DNA of 63,907 nucleotides from Bacteroidales bacterium. Its GTDB lineage: Bacteria; Bacteroidota; Bacteroidia; Bacteroidales; DTU049. The stretch spans positions 1-63,907 of the forward strand of contig JAOAAK010000047.1 in the NCBI GenBank assembly GCA_026418905.1, written 5' to 3'. The notes beneath the pieces are model-generated. The model made no database searches and was not told where the DNA came from. It was given only the letters and a program-made list of their open reading frames with translations. Made by a program: the position numbers and the translations under genes. This document shows positions 37,584 to 47,191 of this stretch, piece after piece (position 1 is the first letter of the stretch; the number at the start of each line of letters is the position of its first letter).

Positions 37584-39875
37584 ATGAAAAACTATTTTTG
37601 TCGTATCATTATGATTTTATTATTTATTCAAGCTATTCTTTCATGCAAAAAGAAAGAAATCTCGAAAATCATTATCGAAGATTTTATTGCCTCTGACTTT
37701 CTCATAACACCTCAGAACGAAATAAACTTTATAGGTCTTAACTCAGATGGGGAATTATCGATGGTATACCTAAATCCTGATGGAAGCATTAATAAAATCG
37801 TAAACTTTTATGAAAAATCTAACTTACCATTGCGTATCTTTCCTACAAAATCTAATCCCAACGATTTCTACCTTAATACTAGGAATGCACTTTATTGTAT
37901 TAACCCTGAAATGATTGAATATCATATTGTTTTTTTCCATCATGATGTGGATATATATTTGACTTCTCTTTGCAAGAATGATGGAAGTATTTTCTCTTTT
38001 TCAAACCTAAGGGATTCCATATTAAAAAATTCACGTTATGCTCAAATTGTCCGAATCATTCCTAAAAATAGTTTTGATTTTATTTCAAATTTTATTTCAA
38101 TTTTCCCCAAAATGTACGATGTTCATCCCATTTCCATCATCGGTCAGAATGAAAACGCTATATTGCTCGTTCAACTCAAGAACCAAGGAGAATATCTCTC
38201 CTATTATGCTCTGATTTGGTTGTCTTCAAAGAATTTAAACTCATTGAAAACTATCTTCTTTTATGGTGAAAACGAGGATAAAATTCCCGTTAAACTTATC
38301 AAAATCGACGATTCAAAATTTGCGGTTATCGAAAACTATAGTTCAAAATTAACGAAAGATCATGATATTTATGTACATATTTTCGAGGGAGAAAAGGAAA
38401 CGATAAACTTTTCTATCTCTGGCCAGGAAGATGAAATGGCTACCGATGCGATTCTCACTGATGATCATTTATACATAATTGGCTACATCAACAAACCAAA
38501 TGGTGAAACCGACTATTTCATAAATAAGGTTAATCCAAGTGGTGACGTGGTTTGGCGAAAAACTTTTGAAGGTCTTTACTTTGAAACAGCAAATAAAATC
38601 TTTGATCCTGGAGATGGATTCTTATACATTCTTGGTGAAGCCAAAACAAAATGGCATGAACCACCTAGAAAATGGTTATGTAAAATGGATAAAAATGGTC
38701 AAACAGAATGGAACATTCAACTACCTATTCAAATTTTCTCCATTTCAGATTTAAAAGTGCAAAACAATGAAATTAAACTTTTAGCTATCCAGAAAGGCGA
38801 ACAAACCAATCGACCCAACTTAATCTTATATGTGTTAAATAACAATGGAAAAATTAAATACCAAAACGACTTTTTGAATCAAAATCATTATAAGAAGATC
38901 TACCCTTGCTTTGGCAAATTTGTAATGATCAATGACACACCTTCCATTTGTATTGGTGGCTTTTATGAAAAAAACAAACGAAATCTTTTCCACCTTCTGG
39001 CCCTTACAGAAAATGACTTTTCGCAGATCTATTTTTACTACTATTTATCAAATTATCCCATGTCGTTTTACCCATTCTGGGCTGAACCAATCAACAATGT
39101 ACTTTACGTCAGTGGAAGAAGCTACCATGAAAGATTACAGATGATGCTTCCTTCTATTTTGAATATTAATTTGAAAAACGGAAATTGGTATTCTTTCACT
39201 GTTCCCATGTCAGATCAAATGACTATTTGGGTAAATGTCACCATCATAAATGACGACAGGGTTATCACTTTAAATAAAAATAAAATCAGAAACCTAGATT
39301 TTTACAACATTACGGAAATCAGTCTTTCCCAGATGACAATTTTAAAAACAATTCCACTCCATCTAGATACCAACCTTGTTCCACAATCACTTACATATAT
39401 CAACAATCAGTATATTTTGGCTGGTTATGAAAGAGGAGAGAAAAAACTTTTTTTAAGCCGCATATCTGATGAGGGAACAATTCTCGAAACACAAATCACT
39501 CAATATTCAATGTTAGAAGGTTTTAATCCGATACTTTTAACAGATGGAAAATACATTTATGTTGGGATCAATTCCATCCCCGACGATGAAAATCCTTATT
39601 ATCATCCAATCTTACTTAAGTTTTCATCACGTTTATTCAAAAAAGATGTGATTAATCTAAACAATAGCGAACATGAATTATTAACCGCTATGAAACTCAC
39701 AAACTCAGATCAACTCATTTTTACCTCTTCCCCGGTAGACAAATATCATATCGATTATCTAGATAATGAAGATAATATTTGGATACCCCTTAATATGATG
39801 ATTCCAGATCGCGAAAAAATAAGTAAAACTTATGTTTATCGAGTATATACGTCTACATTTGATTCTGTTGACTAA
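37584..39875 (+). CDS. Lipoprotein of unknown function, propeller-like
   Basis: 763-aa exported protein. The N-terminus MKNYFCRIIMILLFIQAI ends in the lipobox ILSC followed by Lys-Lys-Lys. The rest is rich in repeated beta-strand motifs (for example DDHLYIIGYIN, DGFLYILGEAK, NNVLYVSGRSY, NNQYILAGYER) typical of a beta-propeller, and lacks recognisable catalytic residues. I do not recognise a family. It stands alone and converges with the ChaN-like gene, overlapping it by four bases. The ATG at 37584 is taken rather than the TTG three bases before. Confidence 0.7.
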   Translation: MKNYFCRIIMILLFIQAILSCKKKEISKIIIEDFIASDFLITPQNEINFIGLNSDGELSMVYLNPDGSINKIVNFYEKSNLPLRIFPTKSNPNDFYLNTRNALYCINPEMIEYHIVFFHHDVDIYLTSLCKNDGSIFSFSNLRDSILKNSRYAQIVRIIPKNSFDFISNFISIFPKMYDVHPISIIGQNENAILLVQLKNQGEYLSYYALIWLSSKNLNSLKTIFFYGENEDKIPVKLIKIDDSKFAVIENYSSKLTKDHDIYVHIFEGEKETINFSISGQEDEMATDAILTDDHLYIIGYINKPNGETDYFINKVNPSGDVVWRKTFEGLYFETANKIFDPGDGFLYILGEAKTKWHEPPRKWLCKMDKNGQTEWNIQLPIQIFSISDLKVQNNEIKLLAIQKGEQTNRPNLILYVLNNNGKIKYQNDFLNQNHYKKIYPCFGKFVMINDTPSICIGGFYEKNKRNLFHLLALTENDFSQIYFYYYLSNYPMSFYPFWAEPINNVLYVSGRSYHERLQMMLPSILNINLKNGNWYSFTVPMSDQMTIWVNVTIINDDRVITLNKNKIRNLDFYNITEISLSQMTILKTIPLHLDTNLVPQSLTYINNQYILAGYERGEKKLFLSRISDEGTILETQITQYSMLEGFNPILLTDGKYIYVGINSIPDDENPYYHPILLKFSSRLFKKDVINLNNSEHELLTAMKLTNSDQLIFTSSPVDKYHIDYLDNEDNIWIPLNMMIPDREKISKTYVYRVYTSTFDSVD

Positions 39876-40732
39876 TATGTTTTAGTCATCGAGGTAGGAA
39901 CTATCAGATAAAAATTTGCTCGTGGCAACTCTTTGAAAGATATGTTTTCAATTTCTTCCATTTCTACTGTTGTCAAAGTAACAATCTTTAAGTTAGGTTG
40001 TTTTCTTTTCAAATACCAAACGATACCTTCGAAGTTATCAGAGTGATAAGCCCCATTAATATGAAAAAAAGTTATTCCTGGATTCCAATTTTTCAGGATG
40101 AAATGTGCCATGGTTGCGTCTTTGACTGCCTGAGCCTGAGCGAAAGTAATGCCAGTCTTATGACTACCCATATTTAACATATTCTTATAGCATCCTAATG
40201 TCGAATCGAATTCAATGGGAAGAGGTGCAATGTGTAGCTTAGCATCAGCGGATAAAATATCAAGTGCAGCAAGACCTTTCGAATGTACTAAGGCAGCATA
40301 TCTTCGTGGAACATTGGTCGCTACAAACAAAATTCCTTTTTCTTTTGCAAATTCAAGAATAGGCTTGTAATCTGTTTGATAATTATTCCAAAGTTTTGCT
40401 TCTTCTTCAAAATTCTTTTGCTTAATTAATCCACTTAAATATTCATCTATTAACAACTGATCATCTCTTTCAAACATTTCTGCTCCCACAACCAATTGCT
40501 TTCCTTTTTTCTGATACAATGCCTTTACCAGTTCAAATTCCAACCAATGAGCAATGGGATTGTTGTGCAATTCACCAAATAAAACTATATCTTGCCTAGA
40601 TAAATCATCGATCCATTGATTCCATTGAACGTCCCGTCCATTTTGATCAACAAGTCGATAAGCTTTTTTGTATTGGCCATTTAAAATTGTTGCTAACAAA
40701 AAAAATGAAAAAAATAACCACAAGCTTTTCAT
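39872..40732 (-). CDS. ChaN / Tiki-superfamily exported protein
   Basis: 286-aa secreted protein of the ChaN-like family (haem-binding, TIKI/TraB-like fold). Signal peptide MKSLWLFFSFFLLATILNGQ is followed by IVLFGELHNNPIAHWLEFEL and VVGAEMFERDDQ, the conserved N-terminal Glu/His motifs, and near the end FFHINGAYHSDNFEGIVW with the third conserved His. Homologues bind haem or have metalloprotease-like sites; which applies here is unknown. Overlaps the convergent lipoprotein gene by four bases. Confidence 0.8.
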   Translation of the reverse strand: MKSLWLFFSFFLLATILNGQYKKAYRLVDQNGRDVQWNQWIDDLSRQDIVLFGELHNNPIAHWLEFELVKALYQKKGKQLVVGAEMFERDDQLLIDEYLSGLIKQKNFEEEAKLWNNYQTDYKPILEFAKEKGILFVATNVPRRYAALVHSKGLAALDILSADAKLHIAPLPIEFDSTLGCYKNMLNMGSHKTGITFAQAQAVKDATMAHFILKNWNPGITFFHINGAYHSDNFEGIVWYLKRKQPNLKIVTLTTVEMEEIENISFKELPRANFYLIVPTSMTKTY

Positions 40733-40741
40733 ATTGAATGC

Positions 40742-41551
40742 TTATTTTAAAGGTGAATTTTGTTCTTTTTTCATATGATGATACACAAGACGATCGACCA
40801 AGGATGGAAAGAATTTTCCAAGAAAAACTGTAAGTTTTCCCTGCGTTGTCATAATGACCTCTCGTCTTCTTTTATTAATACCTTTTGCTATTTTTCGTGC
40901 TACTTCCTCAGGTGTCATTAGCTTTTCTTCTTTAAGTGGCGTATCTCCTTGCACAGTACCATCTGCAGTAAGGGCCGAAAATCTGATATTGGATGCAGTA
41001 AATCCTGGACACGCTATCATTACATGCAGTCCTTCTTTCATGGTCTCAATTCTCAAAGTGTTTAAAAAGCCATGCATAGCAAACTTTGATGCAGAATAGC
41101 CCGTTCGCGCAGGAAGGCCCTGATAACCAGCAATAGAGGAAACTCCCACTACAGATCCACGCGACTTAAGCAAATATGGTAAAGCAAACTTAGTACAATA
41201 AACCGTCCCCCAAAAATTTACATCCATCAATTTTTTCAAAACAGCAAGATCAACATCTTCAAACAGTGCTCGCATAGATATACCAGCGTTGTTAATGAGA
41301 ACATCAATCTTATTAAAACGTTCAACTGTCATATGAATAAGACGCTGGCAATCTTCTTCTCGTGTAACATCACCTTTAACAATCATCCATCTTTCATTGG
41401 GATGATTATTAACTACTTCCAGCATTTTTTCTTCACTTCTTGCAAATAAAACCACTCGTGCTTCAAGTTCATTCAAAAAGAGTTCAGCCAAAGCTTTTCC
41501 TATACCCGACGATGCACCAGTAATGACAACTACTTTATTTGTAAACTTCAT
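40742..41551 (-). CDS. Short-chain dehydrogenase/reductase
   Basis: 269-aa classical SDR with the Rossmann start VVVITGASSGIGKALA, NNAGIS, the catalytic Ser in GVSSIAGYQG, and the YSASK motif (Tyr and Lys). The cofactor is NAD(P)H; the substrate is unknown. It lies divergent from gpmA. Two minus-strand promoter elements precede the ATG at 41551; an earlier TTG at 41572 falls inside one of them. Confidence 0.88.
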   Translation of the reverse strand: MKFTNKVVVITGASSGIGKALAELFLNELEARVVLFARSEEKMLEVVNNHPNERWMIVKGDVTREEDCQRLIHMTVERFNKIDVLINNAGISMRALFEDVDLAVLKKLMDVNFWGTVYCTKFALPYLLKSRGSVVGVSSIAGYQGLPARTGYSASKFAMHGFLNTLRIETMKEGLHVMIACPGFTASNIRFSALTADGTVQGDTPLKEEKLMTPEEVARKIAKGINKRRREVIMTTQGKLTVFLGKFFPSLVDRLVYHHMKKEQNSPLK

Positions 41552-41558
41552 TTTTTTG

Positions 41559-41577
41559 CAAACATAGCTCAAATTTA
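41559..41577 (-). promoter_or_regulatory. Two candidate -7 elements for the SDR gene
   Basis: TAAATTTG (minus 41577-41570) and TATGTTTG (minus 41566-41559) both match TAnnTTTG. The second ends 8 bases before the ATG. Confidence 0.45.
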
Positions 41578-41619
41578 TCTAACTTGTCTAATAAAAAAGC
41601 CGTCAAAAAGAAAAAGTTC

Positions 41620-41627
41620 TAAATTTG
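41620..41627 (+). promoter_or_regulatory. -7 promoter element for gpmA
   Basis: TAAATTTG, 16 bases before the ATG at 41643. The apparent TTG start at 41625 is inside it. Confidence 0.5.
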
Positions 41628-41642
41628 AAAAAATTCTCACAT

Positions 41643-42389
41643 ATGAAAAAACTAGTTTTATTAAGACACGGAGAGAGCATCTACAACAAGGAAAACAGAT
41701 TTACTGGATGGATTGACGTAGATTTAAGTGAAAAAGGAGTTGAGGAAGCTAAGGAAGCTGGTCAAGCTCTTAAAAATGAAAAAATCGAATTTGACCTAGC
41801 TTACACTTCCGTACTTAAAAGGGCTATTAAAACCTGCTGGTTAACTCTTGAAGCTATGGATAGAATGTGGGTGCCAATCATACCCCATTGGAGATTGAAC
41901 GAGAAACATTATGGTAAACTACAAGGCCTAAATAAAGCAGAAATGGCAGCTAAATACGGAGAAGAACAGGTTTTGTTGTGGCGTCGAGCCTATGACGTTC
42001 GCCCCCCTTTGCTTGATGAAGAAGAGGTTAAACCCATGCTTCTCGAAAAAAGATATCAAAACATTGATGATATGATTTATTTACGCGGCGAATCGCTTCA
42101 AGATACCATACGTCGTGTAATTCCGCTCTGGGAAAACCAAATAGCACCCAACTTACTTGAAGGAAAAAACATTCTTATTGTAGCTCATGGTAACAGCCTT
42201 CGAGGTATCGTCAAATACTTGGAAAACATGAGCGAACAAGATATTCTGCACTATAACATTCCAACTGGTATACCTCTGCTTTACGAACTTGACGAAAACT
42301 TAAAACCCATCACCTCTCGTTATCTTGCAGATGAAGAAAAAGTCCGTGAAGCTATTGCTAAAGTTGCTAATCAAGGTAAAGCAAAATAA
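41643..42389 (+). CDS. gpmA: 2,3-bisphosphoglycerate-dependent phosphoglycerate mutase
   Basis: 248-aa glycolytic enzyme interconverting 3- and 2-phosphoglycerate. The catalytic His9 lies in LLRHGESIYN; FTGWIDVDLSEKG, RLNEKHYGKLQGLNK (with the acid Glu) and VAHGNSLRGIVKYLE are the other family motifs. Length matches the family. The ATG at 41643 replaces the promoter-embedded TTG. It is followed after one base by glmM. Confidence 0.95.
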   Translation: MKKLVLLRHGESIYNKENRFTGWIDVDLSEKGVEEAKEAGQALKNEKIEFDLAYTSVLKRAIKTCWLTLEAMDRMWVPIIPHWRLNEKHYGKLQGLNKAEMAAKYGEEQVLLWRRAYDVRPPLLDEEEVKPMLLEKRYQNIDDMIYLRGESLQDTIRRVIPLWENQIAPNLLEGKNILIVAHGNSLRGIVKYLENMSEQDILHYNIPTGIPLLYELDENLKPITSRYLADEEKVREAIAKVANQGKAK

Positions 42390-42390
42390 A

Positions 42391-43770
42391 ATGAGTTTAA
42401 TCAAATCCATAAGTGGCATCCGAGGCACCATCGGCGGAAAAGAAAATGATACGCTTCATCCATCCATCATCGTTAAACTCGTCCTTGCTTATGGAGAACT
42501 CATCAAAAATAAAAATCAACATATACTTCCTCTTCTAATACTCGTAGGCAGAGATGGTAGGACCTCTGGTGAATTTATTCAATCGATCGTTGAAGGAACA
42601 CTTCTTTCGCAAGGTTTCGAAGTCGGTAGCCTCGATCTGACAACCACTCCAACCATTGAAATAGCCATTCCCTTTCATAAAGCAGCCGGTGGAATCATGA
42701 TCACTGCTAGTCATAATCCTCCTGGATGGAACGCACTTAAATTTCTAGATGAAAATGGGGAATTTTTAAGCCCTAAAGCTATAAAAGAACTTATCGAACT
42801 TTCAGAGAATTACGATTTTGCCACGGTTCCTGAAGATGCTCTTCGTTCTAAAAAAAATATAGGCTCTTTTATTCCAGAACACATCAATCAAATACTTTCA
42901 TTGGATCTTGTTGATGTTGAAGCCATACGTAAGCGACGTTTTAAAGTTGTTGCCGACGTTATTAATTCTACCGGGGCTCTCGCTTTACCCCTCCTTTTTG
43001 ATGCTCTAGGCGTCGAAGCAATCTTGATTAACGAAACTCCATTTGGAAAATTTGCCCATGAACCCGAGCCTTTACCTGAAAACCTCCAAGAACTCTCTAA
43101 GATTGTCCAAATTTATGGAGCCGATTTAGGTATTGCTGTCGATCCTGATGTTGATAGGCTCGTTCTTATCCAATCCGACGGAACTCCATTCTCAGAAGAG
43201 TATACTCTAGTGGCAGCAGCTGATTATGTTTTATCTCAAAAACGAGGTAATACCGTATCCAATTATAGTTCTACCATGGCTTTACGTGACGTTACACACC
43301 GTTATGGCTGCATTCATTATCAGTCACCCGTTGGTGAGATTCATGTTGTCGAAAAAATGAAAGCAGTCAATGCCATCATCGGAGGTGAAGGAAATGGAGG
43401 TGTTATTTTGCCTTCCTTGCATTATGGAAGAGATGCTCTCGTAGGTATTGCTCTTATACTATCAGGGCTTGCCCAAAAGAAAATCTCACTTAATGAATGG
43501 AGAAAACTCCTTCCATCTTATGAAATGATAAAGACAAAAATTAAACCTTCTCTCGATTTCGCATTTGAACATTTTATGAGAAAAATAAAAGAACACTTTA
43601 CACCTCACGCTGCTGAAATCATAGAAGATGATGGTATAAAATTAATTTTTCAAGAAAGCTGGATTCATATTCGCAAATCTAATACAGAACCTTTAATTCG
43701 TATCATTGCTGAAGCTAAAAATGCTAATGAAGCAAACCATTTAATAGAATTAGTCAAAAAAATGATATAA
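42391..43770 (+). CDS. glmM: Phosphoglucosamine mutase-type phosphohexomutase
   Basis: 459-aa alpha-D-phosphohexomutase family enzyme. GlmM converts glucosamine 6-phosphate to glucosamine 1-phosphate for UDP-GlcNAc, the precursor of peptidoglycan and LPS. Motifs: the phosphoserine loop GIMITASHNPPGWNALKF, the metal-binding DPDVDRLV, GGEGNGG and the phosphate-binding RKSNTEPLIRI. A phosphomannomutase or phosphoglucomutase role cannot be excluded. Preceded by the gpmA stop by one base, followed by a strong terminator. Confidence 0.88.
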   Translation: MSLIKSISGIRGTIGGKENDTLHPSIIVKLVLAYGELIKNKNQHILPLLILVGRDGRTSGEFIQSIVEGTLLSQGFEVGSLDLTTTPTIEIAIPFHKAAGGIMITASHNPPGWNALKFLDENGEFLSPKAIKELIELSENYDFATVPEDALRSKKNIGSFIPEHINQILSLDLVDVEAIRKRRFKVVADVINSTGALALPLLFDALGVEAILINETPFGKFAHEPEPLPENLQELSKIVQIYGADLGIAVDPDVDRLVLIQSDGTPFSEEYTLVAAADYVLSQKRGNTVSNYSSTMALRDVTHRYGCIHYQSPVGEIHVVEKMKAVNAIIGGEGNGGVILPSLHYGRDALVGIALILSGLAQKKISLNEWRKLLPSYEMIKTKIKPSLDFAFEHFMRKIKEHFTPHAAEIIEDDGIKLIFQESWIHIRKSNTEPLIRIIAEAKNANEANHLIELVKKMI

Positions 43771-43796
43771 AAAAACCCTCCTTTTGGAGGGTTTTT
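43771..43796. terminator. Bidirectional rho-independent terminator
   Basis: AAAAACCCTCC / GGAGGGTTTTT with loop TTTT, T-tracts on both strands. It ends glmM on the plus strand and the coaX-to-ferredoxin unit on the minus strand. Confidence 0.9.
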
Positions 43797-43800
43797 AATA

Positions 43801-43968
43801 TTATGCCGGATGGATAGCTTCTACAGGGCAAACATCTGCACAAGCTCCACAATCTGTGCAAACTTCGGGGTCAATTTTGTAAATAGGACCCGGACTAATT
43901 GCTCCAACCGGGCACTCATCTATGCACGTTCCACATGCCGTGCAATCTTCACTAATTACGTATGCCAT
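43801..43968 (-). CDS. 2[4Fe-4S] ferredoxin
   Basis: A 55-residue clostridial-type ferredoxin carrying electrons at low potential. Two CxxCxxCxxxCP clusters are visible: Cys9, 12, 15, 19 and Cys37, 40, 43, 47 (CTACGTCIDECP and CTDCGACADVCP). It starts MAYVISEDC and ends AIHPA. It lies 48 bases after fabH at the end of the long operon. Together with HydE it suggests anaerobic electron transfer. Confidence 0.95.
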   Translation of the reverse strand: MAYVISEDCTACGTCIDECPVGAISPGPIYKIDPEVCTDCGACADVCPVEAIHPA

Positions 43969-44016
43969 TGCTTTAGATTTTGATGTCCAAAATTAAACTT
44001 TTTTTTAAAAAAAACT

Positions 44017-45021
44017 TTAAAACTGACTACCATCATATGCCCACTTCAAATAAATAGCACCCCATGTAAAACCTGCGCCAAAAGTCGCAAGAATAATATT
44101 ATCACCTTCTCTGAGCTGATTTTCATAATCCAACAAACATAAAGGCAGGGTAGCAGCAGTTGTATTACCATAGCGTTCGATGTTAATCATGACCTTGTCT
44201 TTATCGAGTCCCATCATATGAGCTGTAGCTTCAATAATTCGAATGTTCGCTTGATGAGGAACCAACCATTGAATATCTTTGTAAGTCAGGTTATTTCGTT
44301 TCATGATTTCCAAAGACACTTCTGCCATTTTAGAAACAGCCCATTTAAACACAGCCTGTCCTTCTTGATAAATAAAATGCTCCCGGTTTGTTACAGTTTC
44401 TATGGAAGCAGGATAGCAACTTCCACCTGCTTTTTGATAAAGATGGTGTCTTCCTATTCCATCGCTTCTCATAATCATGTCGATAACACCATAAGGGGAA
44501 TCTTCTTCAGCGACAACCAACACAGCGCCAGCCCCATCCCCGAAAATAGGACAGGTCGTTCGATCTTCATAATTGACAATGCTTGACATCTTTTCAGCCC
44601 CAACCAGTATTGCTTTCTTGACTTTGCCAGCTTCAATATAAGATGTTACAATAGAAAGGCCGTAAAGAAAACCGCTGCAACCAGCATTGATGTCAAAATG
44701 AAAGGCGTTTTTAATTCCAACTTTATCAGCAATAATATTGGCTGTTGCAGGAAAAACATTATCTGGTGTTACTGTAGCACACAAGAGTAAATCAATTTCG
44801 TCTGGAGAAGTATTTGTTTTTTCAAGCAATTTTTGAACAGCAGGGGCGCCTAAATCACTTGATCCCTTACCTATTTCTTTTAAAATATGACGGGTCTTGA
44901 TACCTATTCTCGTCATAATCCATTCGTCAGATGTATCTACCATCTGACTAAGCTCGTCGTTGGTTAAAATATAATCGGGAAGCACCCCTGTAACTCCCCT
45001 GATAACAGCTCTATAGGCCAT
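44017..45021 (-). CDS. fabH: 3-oxoacyl-ACP synthase III
   Basis: 334-aa beta-ketoacyl-ACP synthase III that starts fatty-acid chains by condensing acetyl-CoA with malonyl-ACP. Catalytic triad: Cys115 (INAGCSGFLYGL), the His of VPHQANIR and the Asn of ERYGNTTAATLP. It lies 10 bases after rpmF. The usual partner plsX, commonly between rpmF and fabH, is absent here. Confidence 0.96.
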   Translation of the reverse strand: MAYRAVIRGVTGVLPDYILTNDELSQMVDTSDEWIMTRIGIKTRHILKEIGKGSSDLGAPAVQKLLEKTNTSPDEIDLLLCATVTPDNVFPATANIIADKVGIKNAFHFDINAGCSGFLYGLSIVTSYIEAGKVKKAILVGAEKMSSIVNYEDRTTCPIFGDGAGAVLVVAEEDSPYGVIDMIMRSDGIGRHHLYQKAGGSCYPASIETVTNREHFIYQEGQAVFKWAVSKMAEVSLEIMKRNNLTYKDIQWLVPHQANIRIIEATAHMMGLDKDKVMINIERYGNTTAATLPLCLLDYENQLREGDNIILATFGAGFTWGAIYLKWAYDGSQF

Positions 45022-45031
45022 GACTTACGTT

Positions 45032-45214
45032 TTAGGAGCGATTTACTTCAATGACCTGCCGCCCACGATAATAACCACACTCCATGCAAACATGATGTAA
45101 CTTAACAGCAGCACCACAATTGGAACAAAAATAAATGGTCGGAGCTGTTTTTTTAAACTGTGACCTTCTTTTCCTTGTTCTACTCTTCGAAAATCGATAC
45201 TTCGGATTAGCCAT
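45032..45214 (-). CDS. rpmF: 50S ribosomal protein L32
   Basis: 60-aa small ribosomal protein. Family start MANPKYRFSKSRTRKRRSQ; zinc ribbon with Cys30, Cys33, Cys43 and Cys46. The ATG at 45214 overlaps the yceD stop by 8 bases, the common yceD-rpmF arrangement. An open frame extending to 45250 runs into yceD and is rejected. Confidence 0.97.
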   Translation of the reverse strand: MANPKYRFSKSRTRKRRSQFKKTAPTIYFCSNCGAAVKLHHVCMECGYYRGRQVIEVNRS

Positions 45215-45698
45215 TTCTCTTTGATATTTGATGAAACAAAGGTAATTCATCCCGAACTTTCAGAGATTGAATGATTTTTTCCATCTCTGGATCACACTCT
45301 CCTTCAGGATGAACAATTTTCATTGGCAAAGATAGAAAAATTATTTCTCTGATAAAAAAATTAAAATCTATCTCGTTTTCATTTTCATTGTAATAAATTA
45401 AATTTTCGTCAAAAGAAATTTCCTTTTTATATGTTTCCTGAGCAATTAGATGTTCTTTTCTTGAAATTGATAAAGTTACTGGCAGTAAACACCTATCACA
45501 AACATGAGTTACACTTCCCTCGAAATTAAAATCAAACTCCATTATTCGTTCTTTTTTTCTAAGCACCACAGAAATATTAACATCCGCAAAGTCAAGTTGA
45601 TCAAAATCGTCATTTTCAAAAAAAGAAGTATCTACGTGCCAGTTGAAGTAATGAACACCATCTCTCAATCCACGAAAAGCTATGATAAAATTTTTCAC
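45207..45698 (-). CDS. DUF177 (YceD) protein
   Basis: 163-aa YceD-type protein, linked to 23S rRNA accumulation in bacteria and plants. A zinc-binding CDRCL motif is present in THVCDRCLLPVTL, with a second Cys near the end (EGECDPEM). Upstream gene of rpmF in the yceD-rpmF pair, with translational coupling by overlap. Confidence 0.85.
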   Translation of the reverse strand: MKNFIIAFRGLRDGVHYFNWHVDTSFFENDDFDQLDFADVNISVVLRKKERIMEFDFNFEGSVTHVCDRCLLPVTLSISRKEHLIAQETYKKEISFDENLIYYNENENEIDFNFFIREIIFLSLPMKIVHPEGECDPEMEKIIQSLKVRDELPLFHQISKRNG

Positions 45699-45701
45699 GA
45701 A

Positions 45702-47171
45702 TTATTTTTTTGATGACTGAGTTTGCTGTTGTTGTTGTAAAAACTTTGCCAAAAATTTATCTTGGGATGGTGCTACCTGTGGTCCTGCAGGGTAAGTTTT
45801 TTGCGTAACAGGATGAATAAGTTCGTAATTAATAATTTCTAAAGTTTTATTGTTCATGCGTTGAATTCCTCTCACTTGAACATTTTTCTGGCTTTCTTTC
45901 ATGGTTTTTGCTTCCTCGGGAGTTATTTTTACCTTGTAAGATAGGTTATTGAATTCAATAGGTAATTCGTTCTGCGTAGCATCATATGTTCCAAGTTTTA
46001 CTGGGAAAAATACATATTTATATGAAGCCAGAATTTCCTGTTCCTCCTTTTCTTTCTGAGCTTTAAGCATGGCTTCGTATTCTTTTTCACAATCTTTAAT
46101 TTTTAAGTTCTTCTGCCGCTCATATTCTTTTATCCTTTTGTTGTATTGATCATTTGTTTCAAATTCAGCTTTGGGTTTCGCTAAATCAGCAAAAGAATCC
46201 ATTTTTTGTCTTAAACAATCATAAAATTTAAACTCATTTGCATTGAACAATTTCACTATTCCGTCAGAACCAGCAGTTAAAATATACGATTTAGGTTCGA
46301 AGACATATAATTTTCTTATGACATTCTTCGAAATATTTTTCTTACTTACAGAATTTCCATTGTTCATATCAAAAACCTGGAAATCGCCATTCTTTTCAAC
46401 GGTAAATAAAAATCTGCCATTCAAAAAAAACTTAGCATCCATAACTGGCGATGAAAAAGTAGTAAACAAAAACCGTCTGGAATTGTTATCTACATTCCAC
46501 ACGACCACCTGATTGTCATCTCCACAGGAAACAATATATTTTGCATCGGGAGAAAAAACTACACTGTTTACTGCCGCTTGGTGCCCTTGATAAGAACGAA
46601 TAAGATTTCCATTTTCTAGTGAATATAAATAAACTTTTTTATCCCAACTACCTAAAGCTACATATTTATCGTTTGGATCGATATCCACGGAAGTAACACT
46701 ACTTTTGGGATCTTTGAAAGTATATACTTTACTTCCTTGAGCCACATCCCAAACAATTGCAGTAAAATCTTCACTCCCGGAAACTACATACTTACCATCC
46801 GATGTAAAAGCAAGAGCATTTATTTTATCAGCATGTGCTAATATTTCCTTTGTAAGAGACATATTTTGCATGTCCCAAATCTTTATTTTTTTATCCCAAC
46901 CAGCTGTGGCAATCATTTTGGTCTTTACATTAGGAGCCATAGCAAGCACAAATGATTGATGTGCATCTAAAGACTTTTCCACTACTCCTTTAATTAGATC
47001 CAGAACATACATTTTTCCGTCATAACTAGATACAACAGCTTTTCCACCACTTTCCATAAAAAAAACATTCGATAAAATTTGCTGAGATACTGTAATTTCT
47101 TTAAGCTGAACTTGACTAAACAAGATACCCCACAACCATCCCCCTAAAATAAAGACCCAGCATTTCATCAT
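45702..47171 (-). CDS. WD40-repeat exported protein
   Basis: 489-aa protein with a signal peptide (MMKCWVFILGGWLWGILFSQ), a seven-bladed WD40-type propeller over about residues 25-315 (GWDKKIKIWDMQ, GSEDFTAIVWDVA, GSWDKKVYLYSLE, GDDNQVVVWNVD) and a C-terminal Lys/Glu-rich helical and beta region ending in a Gln-rich tail. Probably periplasmic or surface scaffold; no enzyme residues seen. Member of the long operon, 3 bases before the yceD start. Confidence 0.75.
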   Translation of the reverse strand: MMKCWVFILGGWLWGILFSQVQLKEITVSQQILSNVFFMESGGKAVVSSYDGKMYVLDLIKGVVEKSLDAHQSFVLAMAPNVKTKMIATAGWDKKIKIWDMQNMSLTKEILAHADKINALAFTSDGKYVVSGSEDFTAIVWDVAQGSKVYTFKDPKSSVTSVDIDPNDKYVALGSWDKKVYLYSLENGNLIRSYQGHQAAVNSVVFSPDAKYIVSCGDDNQVVVWNVDNNSRRFLFTTFSSPVMDAKFFLNGRFLFTVEKNGDFQVFDMNNGNSVSKKNISKNVIRKLYVFEPKSYILTAGSDGIVKLFNANEFKFYDCLRQKMDSFADLAKPKAEFETNDQYNKRIKEYERQKNLKIKDCEKEYEAMLKAQKEKEEQEILASYKYVFFPVKLGTYDATQNELPIEFNNLSYKVKITPEEAKTMKESQKNVQVRGIQRMNNKTLEIINYELIHPVTQKTYPAGPQVAPSQDKFLAKFLQQQQQTQSSKK

Positions 47172-47191
47172 TTTTATTTTTTTCTGTAAAG

